This document shows positions 34,506-44,200 of a DNA stretch of 64,000 nt, piece by piece. The stretch comes from Bacteroidota bacterium. GTDB taxonomy: Bacteria; Bacteroidota; Bacteroidia; UBA4408. How positions within the stretch are numbered: the stretch's first letter is position 1; each line of letters starts with the position of its first letter. The position numbers and the translations under genes were made by a program. The DNA lies in the NCBI GenBank assembly GCA_963169745.1, contig CAUJCU010000011.1, positions 27,257-91,256 of the forward strand, in the 5' to 3' direction. Under the pieces are notes generated by a model. The model did not search any database. It was not told the DNA's origin and saw only the letters and a program-made list of their open reading frames with translations.

Positions 34506-37109
34506 TTACTCTTTAAAAGCTGATGCAATTGCTTTCTCAATACCATTAATAAAAGTACCACCTGCTGTTGCAAATGTTGGACTGCCACCACCACCACCTT
34601 GTATTTCTTTAGCAAGATTCTTTACTATATGAGCTGCATTCCATTTTTTATCTTGAACTAAGTCATCGCTCAGAGCCACAAAAATCTGAGCTTTTTCTTG
34701 AATTACAGCACCTAAAACGATGTATGAACAAGGAGTTTGTTTAAGCTGAAAACAGAGATCTTTAATTATATCTGACGATGGGAGTTCAATAATCCCTTTA
34801 ATTACATTAACGCTATTGATTTGAACGGCCTGTTTCTGCAGATTGCCTTTAATTTCTTTAGCTTTATCGCGCAATAAATGTTCAACCTGTTTTTGAAGTT
34901 TAGTGTTCTCCTCTAAAAATGACTCTATACTTTTAACAATCTCTTTAGGGTTCTTCAAACTTTCTTTAATGGCGTTAAGAATACTTAATTGGTCGTTCAT
35001 AAAAGTTTCAGCACCTTCGGCTGTATAAGCTTCAATGCGTCTTACCCCTGCTGCAACAGCACTTTCAGAAATTATTTTAAACAGTCCTATTTGTCCGGTG
35101 TGTTTAACATGGGTGCCTCCACATAACTCAATACTGTAATTCTTATCAAAGGTAACAACCCGCACAAGGTCTCCATATTTTTCACCAAAAAGAGCCATAG
35201 CTCCCTTTTTTCGGGCATCTTCAAGAGTCATTAATTCAACCTGCAAGGGAATATTTTCACGAATCTTTTTATTCACCAGAAGTTCAATAGCAATAATTTC
35301 ATCTTGTGATAATTTAGCAAAATGAGAAAAATCAAAGCGTAGGTATTTATCATTTACCAAACTCCCTTTTTGCTCTACATGAGTTCCCAAAATATTACGT
35401 AAAGCAGCGTGCATAAGGTGTGTAGCAGAGTGATTATTTTCTGTTTTTTGCCGTTCTTTTTCATTTACCTGCGCGGTAAAAACAGTATTTATATCCTGGG
35501 GCAACGTATCGGTAAAATGAATGGTTATCCCATTCTCCTTTTTTGTGTCAGTAATAAGCACATGTTCCTTTTCGTTACTCAGAATCCCTTTGTCGCCTAC
35601 TTGCCCCCCACTTTCTGCATAAAAGGGAGTACAGCTCAAAACAAGCTGAAAGTATTCTTTATTCTTAGTTTTTACCTTACGATATTTTATAATTTCAGTA
35701 TCTGTTTGTAATAAATCATATCCAACAAAAACAGACTCTGCTTTTTTATCTAAAATTATCCAATCATCAGTATCTATGGTTGCAGCAGATCTAGATCGTT
35801 CTTTTTGTTGAGCCATACATTGCGCAAACTCATCCATATTTACGTGTAAATTTTGTTCCCTTGCCATAAGTTGTGTAAGATCAATAGGAAATCCATACGT
35901 ATCATACAGTTCAAAAGCAAAAGAGCCCTCTATTTCGGTTTTTTTTAAGCTTGCTAAGTGGTTATTAAAACGAATAATACCATTTCCTAATGTTCTTAAA
36001 AAAGCAGTTTCTTCTTCTCTAATTACATTCGTGATTAGTTCTTGTTGTGCTTTTAATTCAGGAAAAAACGACCCCATTTCTTGAACCAAAACAGAGACCA
36101 TACGCCATAAAAAGGGCTCTTTAAGATCTAAAAAAGTATAGTAGTATCTTACTGCCCTACGAAGTATTCTACGTATTACATACCCAGCCTTATTATTGCT
36201 TGGTAACTGCCCATCGGCAATTGCAAAGGAAATAGCACGAATATGGTCGCTCAGAACACGAATTGCAATATCTGTTTTTTCAGAAACCCCATATTTTTTG
36301 TTGGAATGGCTTGCTACAAATTGTATTAAAGGCTGAAATACTCCGGTTTCATAATTACTATTTTTCCCGGTTATAGCACGACAAAGGCGCTCAAACCCCA
36401 TGCCTGTATCAACATGCTTTTTAGGAAGTTTAACTAAAGAACCGTCAGCCCTTCGTTCAAACTCCATAAACACATTGTTCCATATTTCAATAACCTGTGG
36501 GTGATCATTATTAACCAACAAAGCACCATTCACCTGTGCGCGATCCACATCGTTTCGTAAGTCAATATGTATTTCTGTACACGGCCCACAAGGTCCGGTA
36601 TCGCCCATTTCCCAAAAATTATCTTTTTTATTTCCTTTTAAAATTCGGTTTGGGGCTACCCACAATGCCCAGTTATCATACGACTCTTGATCAAAAGCTA
36701 AACCATCTTTTTGGTCACCTTCAAATACGGTTACATATAACCTTTCTTTATCTAGTTTGTAAACTTCGGTAAGCAACTCCCAAGCCCAAGCAATGGCCTC
36801 TTTTTTAAAATAATCGCCAAAGCTCCAGTTTCCTAGCATTTCAAACATAGTGTGATGATAGGTATCTACACCAACCTCTTCTAAATCATTGTGTTTTCCG
36901 CTAACCCGAAGGCATTTTTGGGTATCGGCTACTCGAGAAAACTTAATGGGAGCGTTTCCTAAGAAAATATCTTTAAATGGAGCCATACCGCTATTATTAA
37001 ACAGCAGTGTGGGATCATTTTTAACAATCATAGGGGCCGAAGGAACTATTTCATGGCCTTTTGATTTGAAAAAATCTAAAAAGGTTTGTCGTACTTTGTG
37101 TGGTTCCAT
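34506..37109 (-). CDS. alaS: Alanine-tRNA ligase
   Basis: An 867-aa class II aminoacyl-tRNA synthetase of normal length. Motif 1-3 region is seen in LLFNNSGMAPFKDIFLG, the DTYHHTMFEMLGNWSFGDYFKKEAI block and the GFERLCRA segment. The editing domain has the zinc ligands HSATH (about residue 560) and CGGTH (about 660). The C-terminal coiled coil and GGGGGSPTFATAGG DHHA1-type tail are complete. It charges tRNA(Ala) and edits Ser/Gly mischarging. It is divergent from the M23 peptidase gene across about 190 bp. A TAAATTTG box on the minus strand at 37242-37235 may belong to its promoter. Confidence 0.97.
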   Translation of the reverse strand: MEPHKVRQTFLDFFKSKGHEIVPSAPMIVKNDPTLLFNNSGMAPFKDIFLGNAPIKFSRVADTQKCLRVSGKHNDLEEVGVDTYHHTMFEMLGNWSFGDYFKKEAIAWAWELLTEVYKLDKERLYVTVFEGDQKDGLAFDQESYDNWALWVAPNRILKGNKKDNFWEMGDTGPCGPCTEIHIDLRNDVDRAQVNGALLVNNDHPQVIEIWNNVFMEFERRADGSLVKLPKKHVDTGMGFERLCRAITGKNSNYETGVFQPLIQFVASHSNKKYGVSEKTDIAIRVLSDHIRAISFAIADGQLPSNNKAGYVIRRILRRAVRYYYTFLDLKEPFLWRMVSVLVQEMGSFFPELKAQQELITNVIREEETAFLRTLGNGIIRFNNHLASLKKTEIEGSFAFELYDTYGFPIDLTQLMAREQNLHVNMDEFAQCMAQQKERSRSAATIDTDDWIILDKKAESVFVGYDLLQTDTEIIKYRKVKTKNKEYFQLVLSCTPFYAESGGQVGDKGILSNEKEHVLITDTKKENGITIHFTDTLPQDINTVFTAQVNEKERQKTENNHSATHLMHAALRNILGTHVEQKGSLVNDKYLRFDFSHFAKLSQDEIIAIELLVNKKIRENIPLQVELMTLEDARKKGAMALFGEKYGDLVRVVTFDKNYSIELCGGTHVKHTGQIGLFKIISESAVAAGVRRIEAYTAEGAETFMNDQLSILNAIKESLKNPKEIVKSIESFLEENTKLQKQVEHLLRDKAKEIKGNLQKQAVQINSVNVIKGIIELPSSDIIKDLCFQLKQTPCSYIVLGAVIQEKAQIFVALSDDLVQDKKWNAAHIVKNLAKEIQGGGGGSPTFATAGGTFINGIEKAIASAFKE

Positions 37110-37300
37110 TTTATTACTCTTTTTTAAATATTGAGAGTTTAGTTGAATTTTAATTTATTACATCTATCTGTGTCGCATCCTTAATTAATGCTAAAAGAAC
37201 ATATTTCAAAAAGCACTTAACAGAATGAGGCTCGCAAATTTAGTGTATTTGATTAACTTTGGATTTCATTTTTCAAAAGTTTCAAAAGAAAAAAGGATTC

Positions 37301-38272
37301 ATGTCAAAAATTAAATTTTATTTCAACACCAAATCGCTTACCTACGAAAAGGTGCAAATAAAACTTTGGGATAGATTTAAGCGCTTTGCAGGCTTTCTTA
37401 TAACGGGTATAGCTTTTGCTTCGGCAACCATGTTTGTAGCCTATCGTTATTTTGACTCACCTAAAGAAAAGCAATTAAGGCGTGAAATTGAAACCATGAA
37501 ATATCAATATGATATACTCGATAATAAGCTGAATCAAGTCAATGTGGTTTTATCAGATATGCAAAACCGAGATGACAATATTTATCGGGTTATTTTTGAA
37601 GCAGACCCAATTCCTTCAGAAATACGCAATGCCGGCTTTGGAGGGGTAGATCGGTATAAAGCACTAGAGGGGTTTAACAGCAGTAATGTTATAGTTAATG
37701 TAACTAAAAAATTGGATAAGATTAGCAAGAAAATGTATATCCAAAGTAAGTCATTTGATGATGTAGTGAAATTAGCCAATAATAAATCGGTTATGCTTGC
37801 TAGTATTCCGGCAATTCAACCCATTAATAAGAAAAATTTAAAAAGTGTAGCATCTGGGTTTGGGTATAGAACCCACCCTATATATAAAACAATGCATTTA
37901 CATAGTGGAATGGATTTTTCGGCACCTATAGGTACGCCTATTTATGCTACAGGAGACGGAGTTGTAGAATCAGCCGATAATTTAGCACAAGGCTATGGAA
38001 ATCATGTTGTTATTAATCACAATTTTGGGTATAAAACATTGTATGGGCACATGAGCAGGTATGCTGTTAGAAGAGGTCAAAAAGTGAAGCGAGGTGATGT
38101 TATTGGCTATGTTGGAAATACCGGCATGAGCACTGGCCCTCATTTACATTATGAGGTAATTAAAAATGATGTAAAAATTAACCCAATTAACTTTTACTAC
38201 AACGATTTAAGCCCGGCCGAGTATGAATTAATGATTGAGCAAAGCTCTAAAAGCAACCAGTCATTTGACTAG
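37301..38272 (+). CDS. M23 family membrane-anchored peptidase (peptidoglycan hydrolase type)
   Basis: A 323-aa protein starting at ATG 37301 (AAAAGGATT precedes it; the ORF extends upstream to 37259 without a better start). One membrane helix (about 31-50) follows a basic N terminus, then a coiled coil, then the LytM/M23 domain. That domain has the metal-binding HSGMDFSAP, the YGHMS block and HLHYEV. All zinc ligands appear present, so it may be an active endopeptidase cutting peptide cross-links in the periplasm, rather than a degenerate activator. A TAACTTTG box at 37254-37261 could be its -7 element. Confidence 0.88.
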   Translation: MSKIKFYFNTKSLTYEKVQIKLWDRFKRFAGFLITGIAFASATMFVAYRYFDSPKEKQLRREIETMKYQYDILDNKLNQVNVVLSDMQNRDDNIYRVIFEADPIPSEIRNAGFGGVDRYKALEGFNSSNVIVNVTKKLDKISKKMYIQSKSFDDVVKLANNKSVMLASIPAIQPINKKNLKSVASGFGYRTHPIYKTMHLHSGMDFSAPIGTPIYATGDGVVESADNLAQGYGNHVVINHNFGYKTLYGHMSRYAVRRGQKVKRGDVIGYVGNTGMSTGPHLHYEVIKNDVKINPINFYYNDLSPAEYELMIEQSSKSNQSFD

Positions 38273-38386
38273 TATTTTTCTGACAGAGCTGCTTAAGCTG
38301 TCTTCATCCTTAATATTCAATATTGTTAATCCACATGTTTTATGGTAAAAAATACATAGATTTACTTTGTATTTGGTATTATTTCA

Positions 38387-41020
38387 ATGAGGTTTAAAAA
38401 AAGGATATTACTTGGGTTTTTTACTTTATTAACCATACTATGTCATACAAACTCCTTCAGTAGGTCTTTGACAGACTCTCTACGCACCCTTATAGCACAA
38501 AATAAAAATCCATTACAGACAGAAAGCCTATATCTTGAACTGGCGCAAAGTTATCTTGAGAAGTATCCGGATTCCAGCTTATTTTATCTAAAGCACATTT
38601 CAACATTGCCTGTAAACAAGCAATCTGTTAGCGTACAAATCAAAGCATTAAATCTTAGAGGCGAAGCCTTGCAGCGTTTACAAAAATTACCACAAGCGGT
38701 ATCAGCCTATTTTGCAGCTATTCAATTATCCGAAAAACACCATGATCAAAAATCATTAGGGAGTTCTTACAATGGCTTGGGTATTTGTTACTATAATTTG
38801 AACGATTTTGTTCGGGCTGATAAATATCTTCGGCTTGCTCTACAAGCTAAACTTAACGACAATGACTTTACCTATTACACCGTTGTTTTAACCAATTTAG
38901 CCACTTTATATCTTCAAAACAACGAAGCCCCAAAGGCTTACCGCATATTAAAAGAAGCCGAGCAGATTTTAACAAAAAGAAATGAAAATAAGTATTTGGC
39001 TCATATTTATAATTCTTTAGGCGCTTATTATCAAATAACAAATCGTCATACTGACTCAGCATTATATTATTATCAACAAAGCCTTAAATACGCACTACAA
39101 TATAGCGAATCATTAACAATTGTATCTGCATACTATAATATTGGTGATTATTATTTTAACAAGAAAAACTTTTCTAAAGCTTTGGAAGTTTTAAATAAGG
39201 CATATAAAGTAAATGAGGAACGAGCCGATGATAAGTATAAAATTAGAATATTAGCCTTATATAGCGATATATATGATTCATTAAAAGATTATAAGAATGC
39301 CTATTTTTATAAAAAACAGGAACATGAATTAAGTCAAAAGATATTTACAATAGAAAGCAAAAAAGAACTTGGTGAGCTGGATTTAAAATATCAATCTATA
39401 AAAAAAGAACGTGAAATTCAAAAGCAAAGAGAGGAACTGCAAAAAAGGAAAAACCAACAGCAAGCTACTTTTTTTATAGCCATTTTACTGTTACTTGTTG
39501 GTGTATTTATTAGTTACTTTATTATTCATAAAAATAAAATAAAACAACATTTTGAGCGTGAAAAGCTAAAACTTTTTGAAAACATTGTACACGAAATAAG
39601 AACACCGTTAACCCTGATACATGGACCCATTCAGATGCTGAAAGACAATGTGCCCGAAGGGTTGAAAAGACCTATTGGCCTTATGGAAAAAAATACCCAA
39701 AAGCTTATGGTTTTAATCAACGAACTTTTAGATGCTTCTAAACTTGGTAAAGGGAAATATAATATAGAATGGCTTACGGGCGATATTATAAAGTACCTAG
39801 CTGATGCTATTGATTCATTTTCTTTAGAATCTTCAGAAAAAAAAATCAACATTCTTTTTGAACCTTCCCATAGCTCTTTCCTATGTGTATTCCCATCTAA
39901 CGTTTTAGATAAAATAGTTTCAAATTTGGTTGGAAATGCTTTAAAATATTGTGACAATGGATGTACGATCCAAATAAAAGCAGACGCTAGTTCAGATACC
40001 CTAAAATTGAATATTAGCGATAACGGGAAGGGAATTCCATTAAAAGAACAAAAGAAAATATTTGATCGCTTTTACAGGGGCTCGTATTCCTTAAACACCA
40101 CCGGAACAGGTATCGGATTATCTATGGTTAAAGAATTAACAGAGCTTGTCCAAGGAAAAATAGAGGTAATTAGTACTCAAAAAGGAACCACTTTTGATAT
40201 TCATATTCCTTTAAAACCACTTGAAAATCAATTGCCTGTGTCTGAAGTTATAGACAGTTCAAAACCTGTGTTGCTGCTTGTTGAAGATGAACCTGATTTA
40301 GCTGAATTTATCAATTTGTTGTTAAGCAAAGAGTTTACTGTTGTTTCTGCCCCAGATGGGTTGAAGGCTGCTCAAAGAATTCTAGATATTATTCCGGATA
40401 TTGTTCTTTCAGACATTATGATGCCCCATAAAGATGGAATAACTTTGTTAAACGAAATAAAGACCAATGAGTTAACCAGTCATATTCCTGTAATACTTTT
40501 TTCGGCAAAAAATGCTGTAGAAAGCCGTCTTTCAGGTTTGCGCTATGGGGCTGATGTCTATATATCAAAGCCATTCTCACCACAAGAGTTAGAACTTACT
40601 ATACAAAATATATTAACCACCATAAGGCGCAACAAAGAAACGTATAATAGCAACTTAAAAAGTCAAAAACCCTTTGATGAGAGAGTTAAAAGCACGAGCC
40701 ACTTTATTAATAAGATTATCTCATTTATTATTAGTAATTTAGATAATTCATCTTATTCTGTTCATGACTTATCAAACGATATGGCTGTTAGCCGAAGCCA
40801 ATTACATCGAAAATTAACGGCTATGACAGGCCTGTCGGGAACTGCTTTTATTAAAATGGTTAGACTGGAAAAAGCGAAGGATTTGTTACAGCAAAATGAT
40901 TTAAACATTACAGAAATAGCTTATATGTGCGGTTTTAGCAGCCAATCGTATTTTACTAAATCTTTTACAGAGTATTTTGGACAAAGTCCTGGAAAATTCT
41001 CAGGTCGAATTGAAAAATAA
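38387..41020 (+). CDS. Hybrid two-component regulator: TPR sensor, histidine kinase, receiver and AraC DNA-binding domain
   Basis: An 877-aa one-protein signalling system. In order: signal peptide (about 1-25), periplasmic TPR repeats (about 45-320), a short coiled coil, one membrane helix (about 362-380) and a histidine kinase. The kinase has HisKA phospho-His402 in VHEIRTPL, N-box VSNLVGNALKY (about 511-521), and DNGKGIP and GTGIGLSMV G-boxes. A receiver domain follows (VLLLVEDEPD, phospho-Asp676 in SDIMMPHKDG, and the lysine in SKPF), then a C-terminal AraC-type HTH (about 770-877, ending YFTKSFTEYFGQSPGKF). Every catalytic residue looks intact. The gene stops 262 bp before a large lectin-type T9SS protein whose promoter region carries three direct repeats, its likely target. 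Confidence 0.92.
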   Translation: MRFKKRILLGFFTLLTILCHTNSFSRSLTDSLRTLIAQNKNPLQTESLYLELAQSYLEKYPDSSLFYLKHISTLPVNKQSVSVQIKALNLRGEALQRLQKLPQAVSAYFAAIQLSEKHHDQKSLGSSYNGLGICYYNLNDFVRADKYLRLALQAKLNDNDFTYYTVVLTNLATLYLQNNEAPKAYRILKEAEQILTKRNENKYLAHIYNSLGAYYQITNRHTDSALYYYQQSLKYALQYSESLTIVSAYYNIGDYYFNKKNFSKALEVLNKAYKVNEERADDKYKIRILALYSDIYDSLKDYKNAYFYKKQEHELSQKIFTIESKKELGELDLKYQSIKKEREIQKQREELQKRKNQQQATFFIAILLLLVGVFISYFIIHKNKIKQHFEREKLKLFENIVHEIRTPLTLIHGPIQMLKDNVPEGLKRPIGLMEKNTQKLMVLINELLDASKLGKGKYNIEWLTGDIIKYLADAIDSFSLESSEKKINILFEPSHSSFLCVFPSNVLDKIVSNLVGNALKYCDNGCTIQIKADASSDTLKLNISDNGKGIPLKEQKKIFDRFYRGSYSLNTTGTGIGLSMVKELTELVQGKIEVISTQKGTTFDIHIPLKPLENQLPVSEVIDSSKPVLLLVEDEPDLAEFINLLLSKEFTVVSAPDGLKAAQRILDIIPDIVLSDIMMPHKDGITLLNEIKTNELTSHIPVILFSAKNAVESRLSGLRYGADVYISKPFSPQELELTIQNILTTIRRNKETYNSNLKSQKPFDERVKSTSHFINKIISFIISNLDNSSYSVHDLSNDMAVSRSQLHRKLTAMTGLSGTAFIKMVRLEKAKDLLQQNDLNITEIAYMCGFSSQSYFTKSFTEYFGQSPGKFSGRIEK

Positions 41021-41060
41021 ATATATTTAAAAATGTGTATATTAGATTGTTAAGAATTTT

Positions 41061-41079
41061 GAAACAATAGTACATACCA
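41061..41079 (+). promoter_or_regulatory. Distal direct repeat, candidate operator
   Basis: The 19-bp sequence gaaacaatagtacatacca lies 109 bp upstream of two further copies at 41170-41209. The motif is not explained by coding sequence and precedes a single promoter. It is a candidate binding site for the AraC domain of the adjacent hybrid regulator. Confidence 0.45.
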
Positions 41080-41169
41080 TATATTTTAAGAGAAATCACG
41101 TTAAATAGTCAAATAAAATAGACATATAGTTAAATTTAATATATTGGTTATCAGTATGTTGATAGTTGT

Positions 41170-41209
41170 GAAACAATAGTACACGAATTTGCAACAATAC
41201 TTCATACCA
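41170..41209 (+). promoter_or_regulatory. Proximal pair of direct repeats, 21-bp register, candidate AraC-type operator
   Basis: Two copies, gaaacaatagtacacgaat at 41170-41188 and gcaacaatacttcatacca at 41191-41209, are offset by 21 bp, two helical turns. AraC-family activators commonly bind half-sites in this register. The second copy ends 22 bp before the -33 element at 41232, a normal activator position. Confidence 0.5.
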
Positions 41210-41231
41210 ATAATTAGTAGAATATTGATTT

Positions 41232-41261
41232 TTGGAATAAAATTAAGCAGCAATAAGTTTT
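41232..41261 (+). promoter_or_regulatory. Promoter of the lectin-type adhesin
   Basis: TTG (41232-41234), a 19-nt spacer and TAAGTTTT (41254-41261), a 7/8 match to TAnnTTTG. The start site would be near 41268, giving a leader of about 15 nt. The imperfect -7 box suits an activator-dependent promoter. Confidence 0.5.
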
Positions 41262-41282
41262 CTAATCATAAAAAACAACATC

Positions 41283-44200
41283 ATGAAAAAAACAAAAAGT
41301 ACCTTATTCAAAAAAATTGGGCTGTTAATTGGCTTTTTAAGTTCACCCCTATTTTTGCTTGCCCAAGTAAATTTAAACAATGGCCTTGTTGCTAATTATC
41401 TATTTGATAACACATTAACAGATGCCAGCGGAAATAACAACCATGGAGCATTAACAGGTGGTGCTGTAAACTATATAGCCAATAGGTTTGCAACACCCCA
41501 GTCGGCAATTGCTTTTGGTGGCCCCAACAACTGGGGAAAAGTAACGGTAAATAATTCATCTAGCTTGACTTTTAACAATGAAGCCTCATTTGCATTTTGG
41601 ATGAAAATTATCAGCAACATTGGAACCAATGGAAGCGGAAACACAGTAGCAGGGGGTTCACAAAGCGCTTTTGCAAAATATGGAGATGCCGGTGGCGGAC
41701 TGTATCAACTTTGCTCTGTTAATGGAACTACTCTTAATCAGGGGTTTGGAAATGTAGGCATGTCCTTTTTGTCTCAAAACCTAAGCCCATATAATTTGGA
41801 TCAATGGGTGCATTGTGTTATTACTATGGATGCAAACGGGCATAAAATCTATATGAACGGAAACCTACTTACTTCTAATAATACACCTGCTGATTTTTCA
41901 GTTATGAACACAAAACCATTGGTATTTGGGGCCTTTGCTTCCAACTGGTATCCTTATAATGGAGCCATAGACGATTTTAGAGTGTATAACAGAGCGCTTA
42001 ACGGAAATGAAATTTCAGCATTAGCAAATGATGCGATTATAAATATATCTCTATCTTATAACGGTGCAACACAGCTTTGTGCCGGTGACTCTTTGCTTAT
42101 TTCCTATACTACAAGTGGCACGTTTAGTTCAGGCAATCAATTTACACTACAAATGTCAGACGGCAGCGGAAGCTTTGATCACCCCATTCCGATTGCAAAA
42201 AACACACTTCCCAATAGTACTTTCAATACCATTGTCCCTTCGGGAACACCTAGTGGTAATTTGTATCGCTTTCGCATTCTGTCTTCTGCACCAGCAGCTT
42301 TTAGTGACAGCTCACAGTTTGTTCAGGTTAAGGGCGTTATAGGAGATATTCCTAACTCGGCCGATTTTAGATATGTTGGAAATGTAAATGGGCGCAATTA
42401 CTATATTGGAATAAATGGCAAGAATATGTCCAATGCAAAACTTAGTTGCCAAAATAATGGAGGTTATTTAGCTAGTGTTCCTAATCAAGGAGTTAATGAC
42501 TTGTTTCAGTCCAATATTACGGGCTCTAGAGCTTATATAGGGTTAAATGATGTACAAACCGAGGGACTTTATATGTGGGAAAACGATGATCCTTTAACAT
42601 TTAAAAATTGGTACACCCCACAACCGGATAACAATGGAAATGAAGATTATACTGAGATGCGAAAATCAGATGGTAAATGGAATGATTTATCGGGAGCTAC
42701 GGTGCAAGAGTATTTTATGGAATTACATCCTGCCGGAATAGATAAGAGTTTATGTGCCGAATCAGATATTAGTTTAAATGCAGCAACCCTGAATAATGCG
42801 GCTTACCTTTGGACAGGCCCCGATAATTTTAGCAGTTCGCAGCAAAATATTATTATTACTTCGGCTTCATTACTTCACAGCGGAATATATACTTTAACCT
42901 ATACTCTAAATGGCTGCTCTGCACAATCACAAAGCAGGGTAAATATTAAGCCTTTACCTATTAACACGAATCAAAATTCAGATTTATTACCTTCATTGTC
43001 TAATGGTTTGATTTTATACTATCCTATGGATGGAGATGCTAATGATGCGAGTGGCAATGGGAATGACGGAATAATAAGTGGGGGAGTAAGTCCGGCTAAA
43101 AACCGTTTTGGAGAGGATAACAAAGCTTTGGATTTTAATGGAACAAACGGGTATATTAGTGCCCCTTCGGGAGTTTATTTTAATGAGGGAAACTTTACAG
43201 TTAATGCATGGATAAACAAAAAGTCAAATAAAACTTGGAGCCGGTTATTTGATTTTGGAAACGGCCCGGCAAACAGTAATGTTTTATTGGCATTAACTAA
43301 CGGTACTTCCGGAAAACCAACAGGAGAAATATATAATGGCACATCAAGCCCGGGACAAGCAACAAGCCCTTCGGCTACAATACTTAATAACCAATGGGCT
43401 ATGCTTACTTTTACATTACAAGGCACTGCCGGACGCATCTATATTAATGGAAATTTAGTTGCACAAGATGTTTTAACGCATCCGGATAGTATAATTAGAA
43501 CACTCAATTATATTGGTAGAAGTAATTGGGCTGTTGATGGATATGCTGATGCTACTTTTGACGATTTTAGACTATATAACCGAGTATTAAATACTAAAGA
43601 AATTGAATCGTTACTCCAAGAGCAACCTCAAAATTTAAACTTTATTACAATACCAGGAACCACCGTTTGTACAGGAAGCGCAGCGCAAATTGGCATTATT
43701 AATGCCCAACCCGGTGTTAGTTACCAAATGTACAATGCCAACACAATGGCTAATATAGGTAACGCAATTACTGCCAATGGAGATACACTTTGGTTTAGTA
43801 CCGGAAATTTGAATGCAGCAACTCTTATAGGTTTTAATGCCACCTCAACTTATACAGGGTGCAGCCGAGCAATTAGTCCAAATTTATATATAAGTACACA
43901 CGATCTTCCCACTACCCCAACAGTAAGCGGAGGGCAAATTTGCAATGGAGGACAAATTACTTTAACAGCTACTGGAGCAGTAAGTGGTGAGCATTATAAC
44001 TGGTATGATGTGCCAAGCGGAGGAGTGCCTATTCCTGGCCAAACAGGGCCTGATTTTATAGTTAACACCAATGTTACTCAAAACTATTATGTTTCCATTA
44101 CCGGTAATGATGGCTGTGAAGGAACTCGGACTCTAGTTACAGCAACAGTTTTAAATCCCTTAAACCCACCGGTTGACATTATTAGTGGGCTTATTGTACA

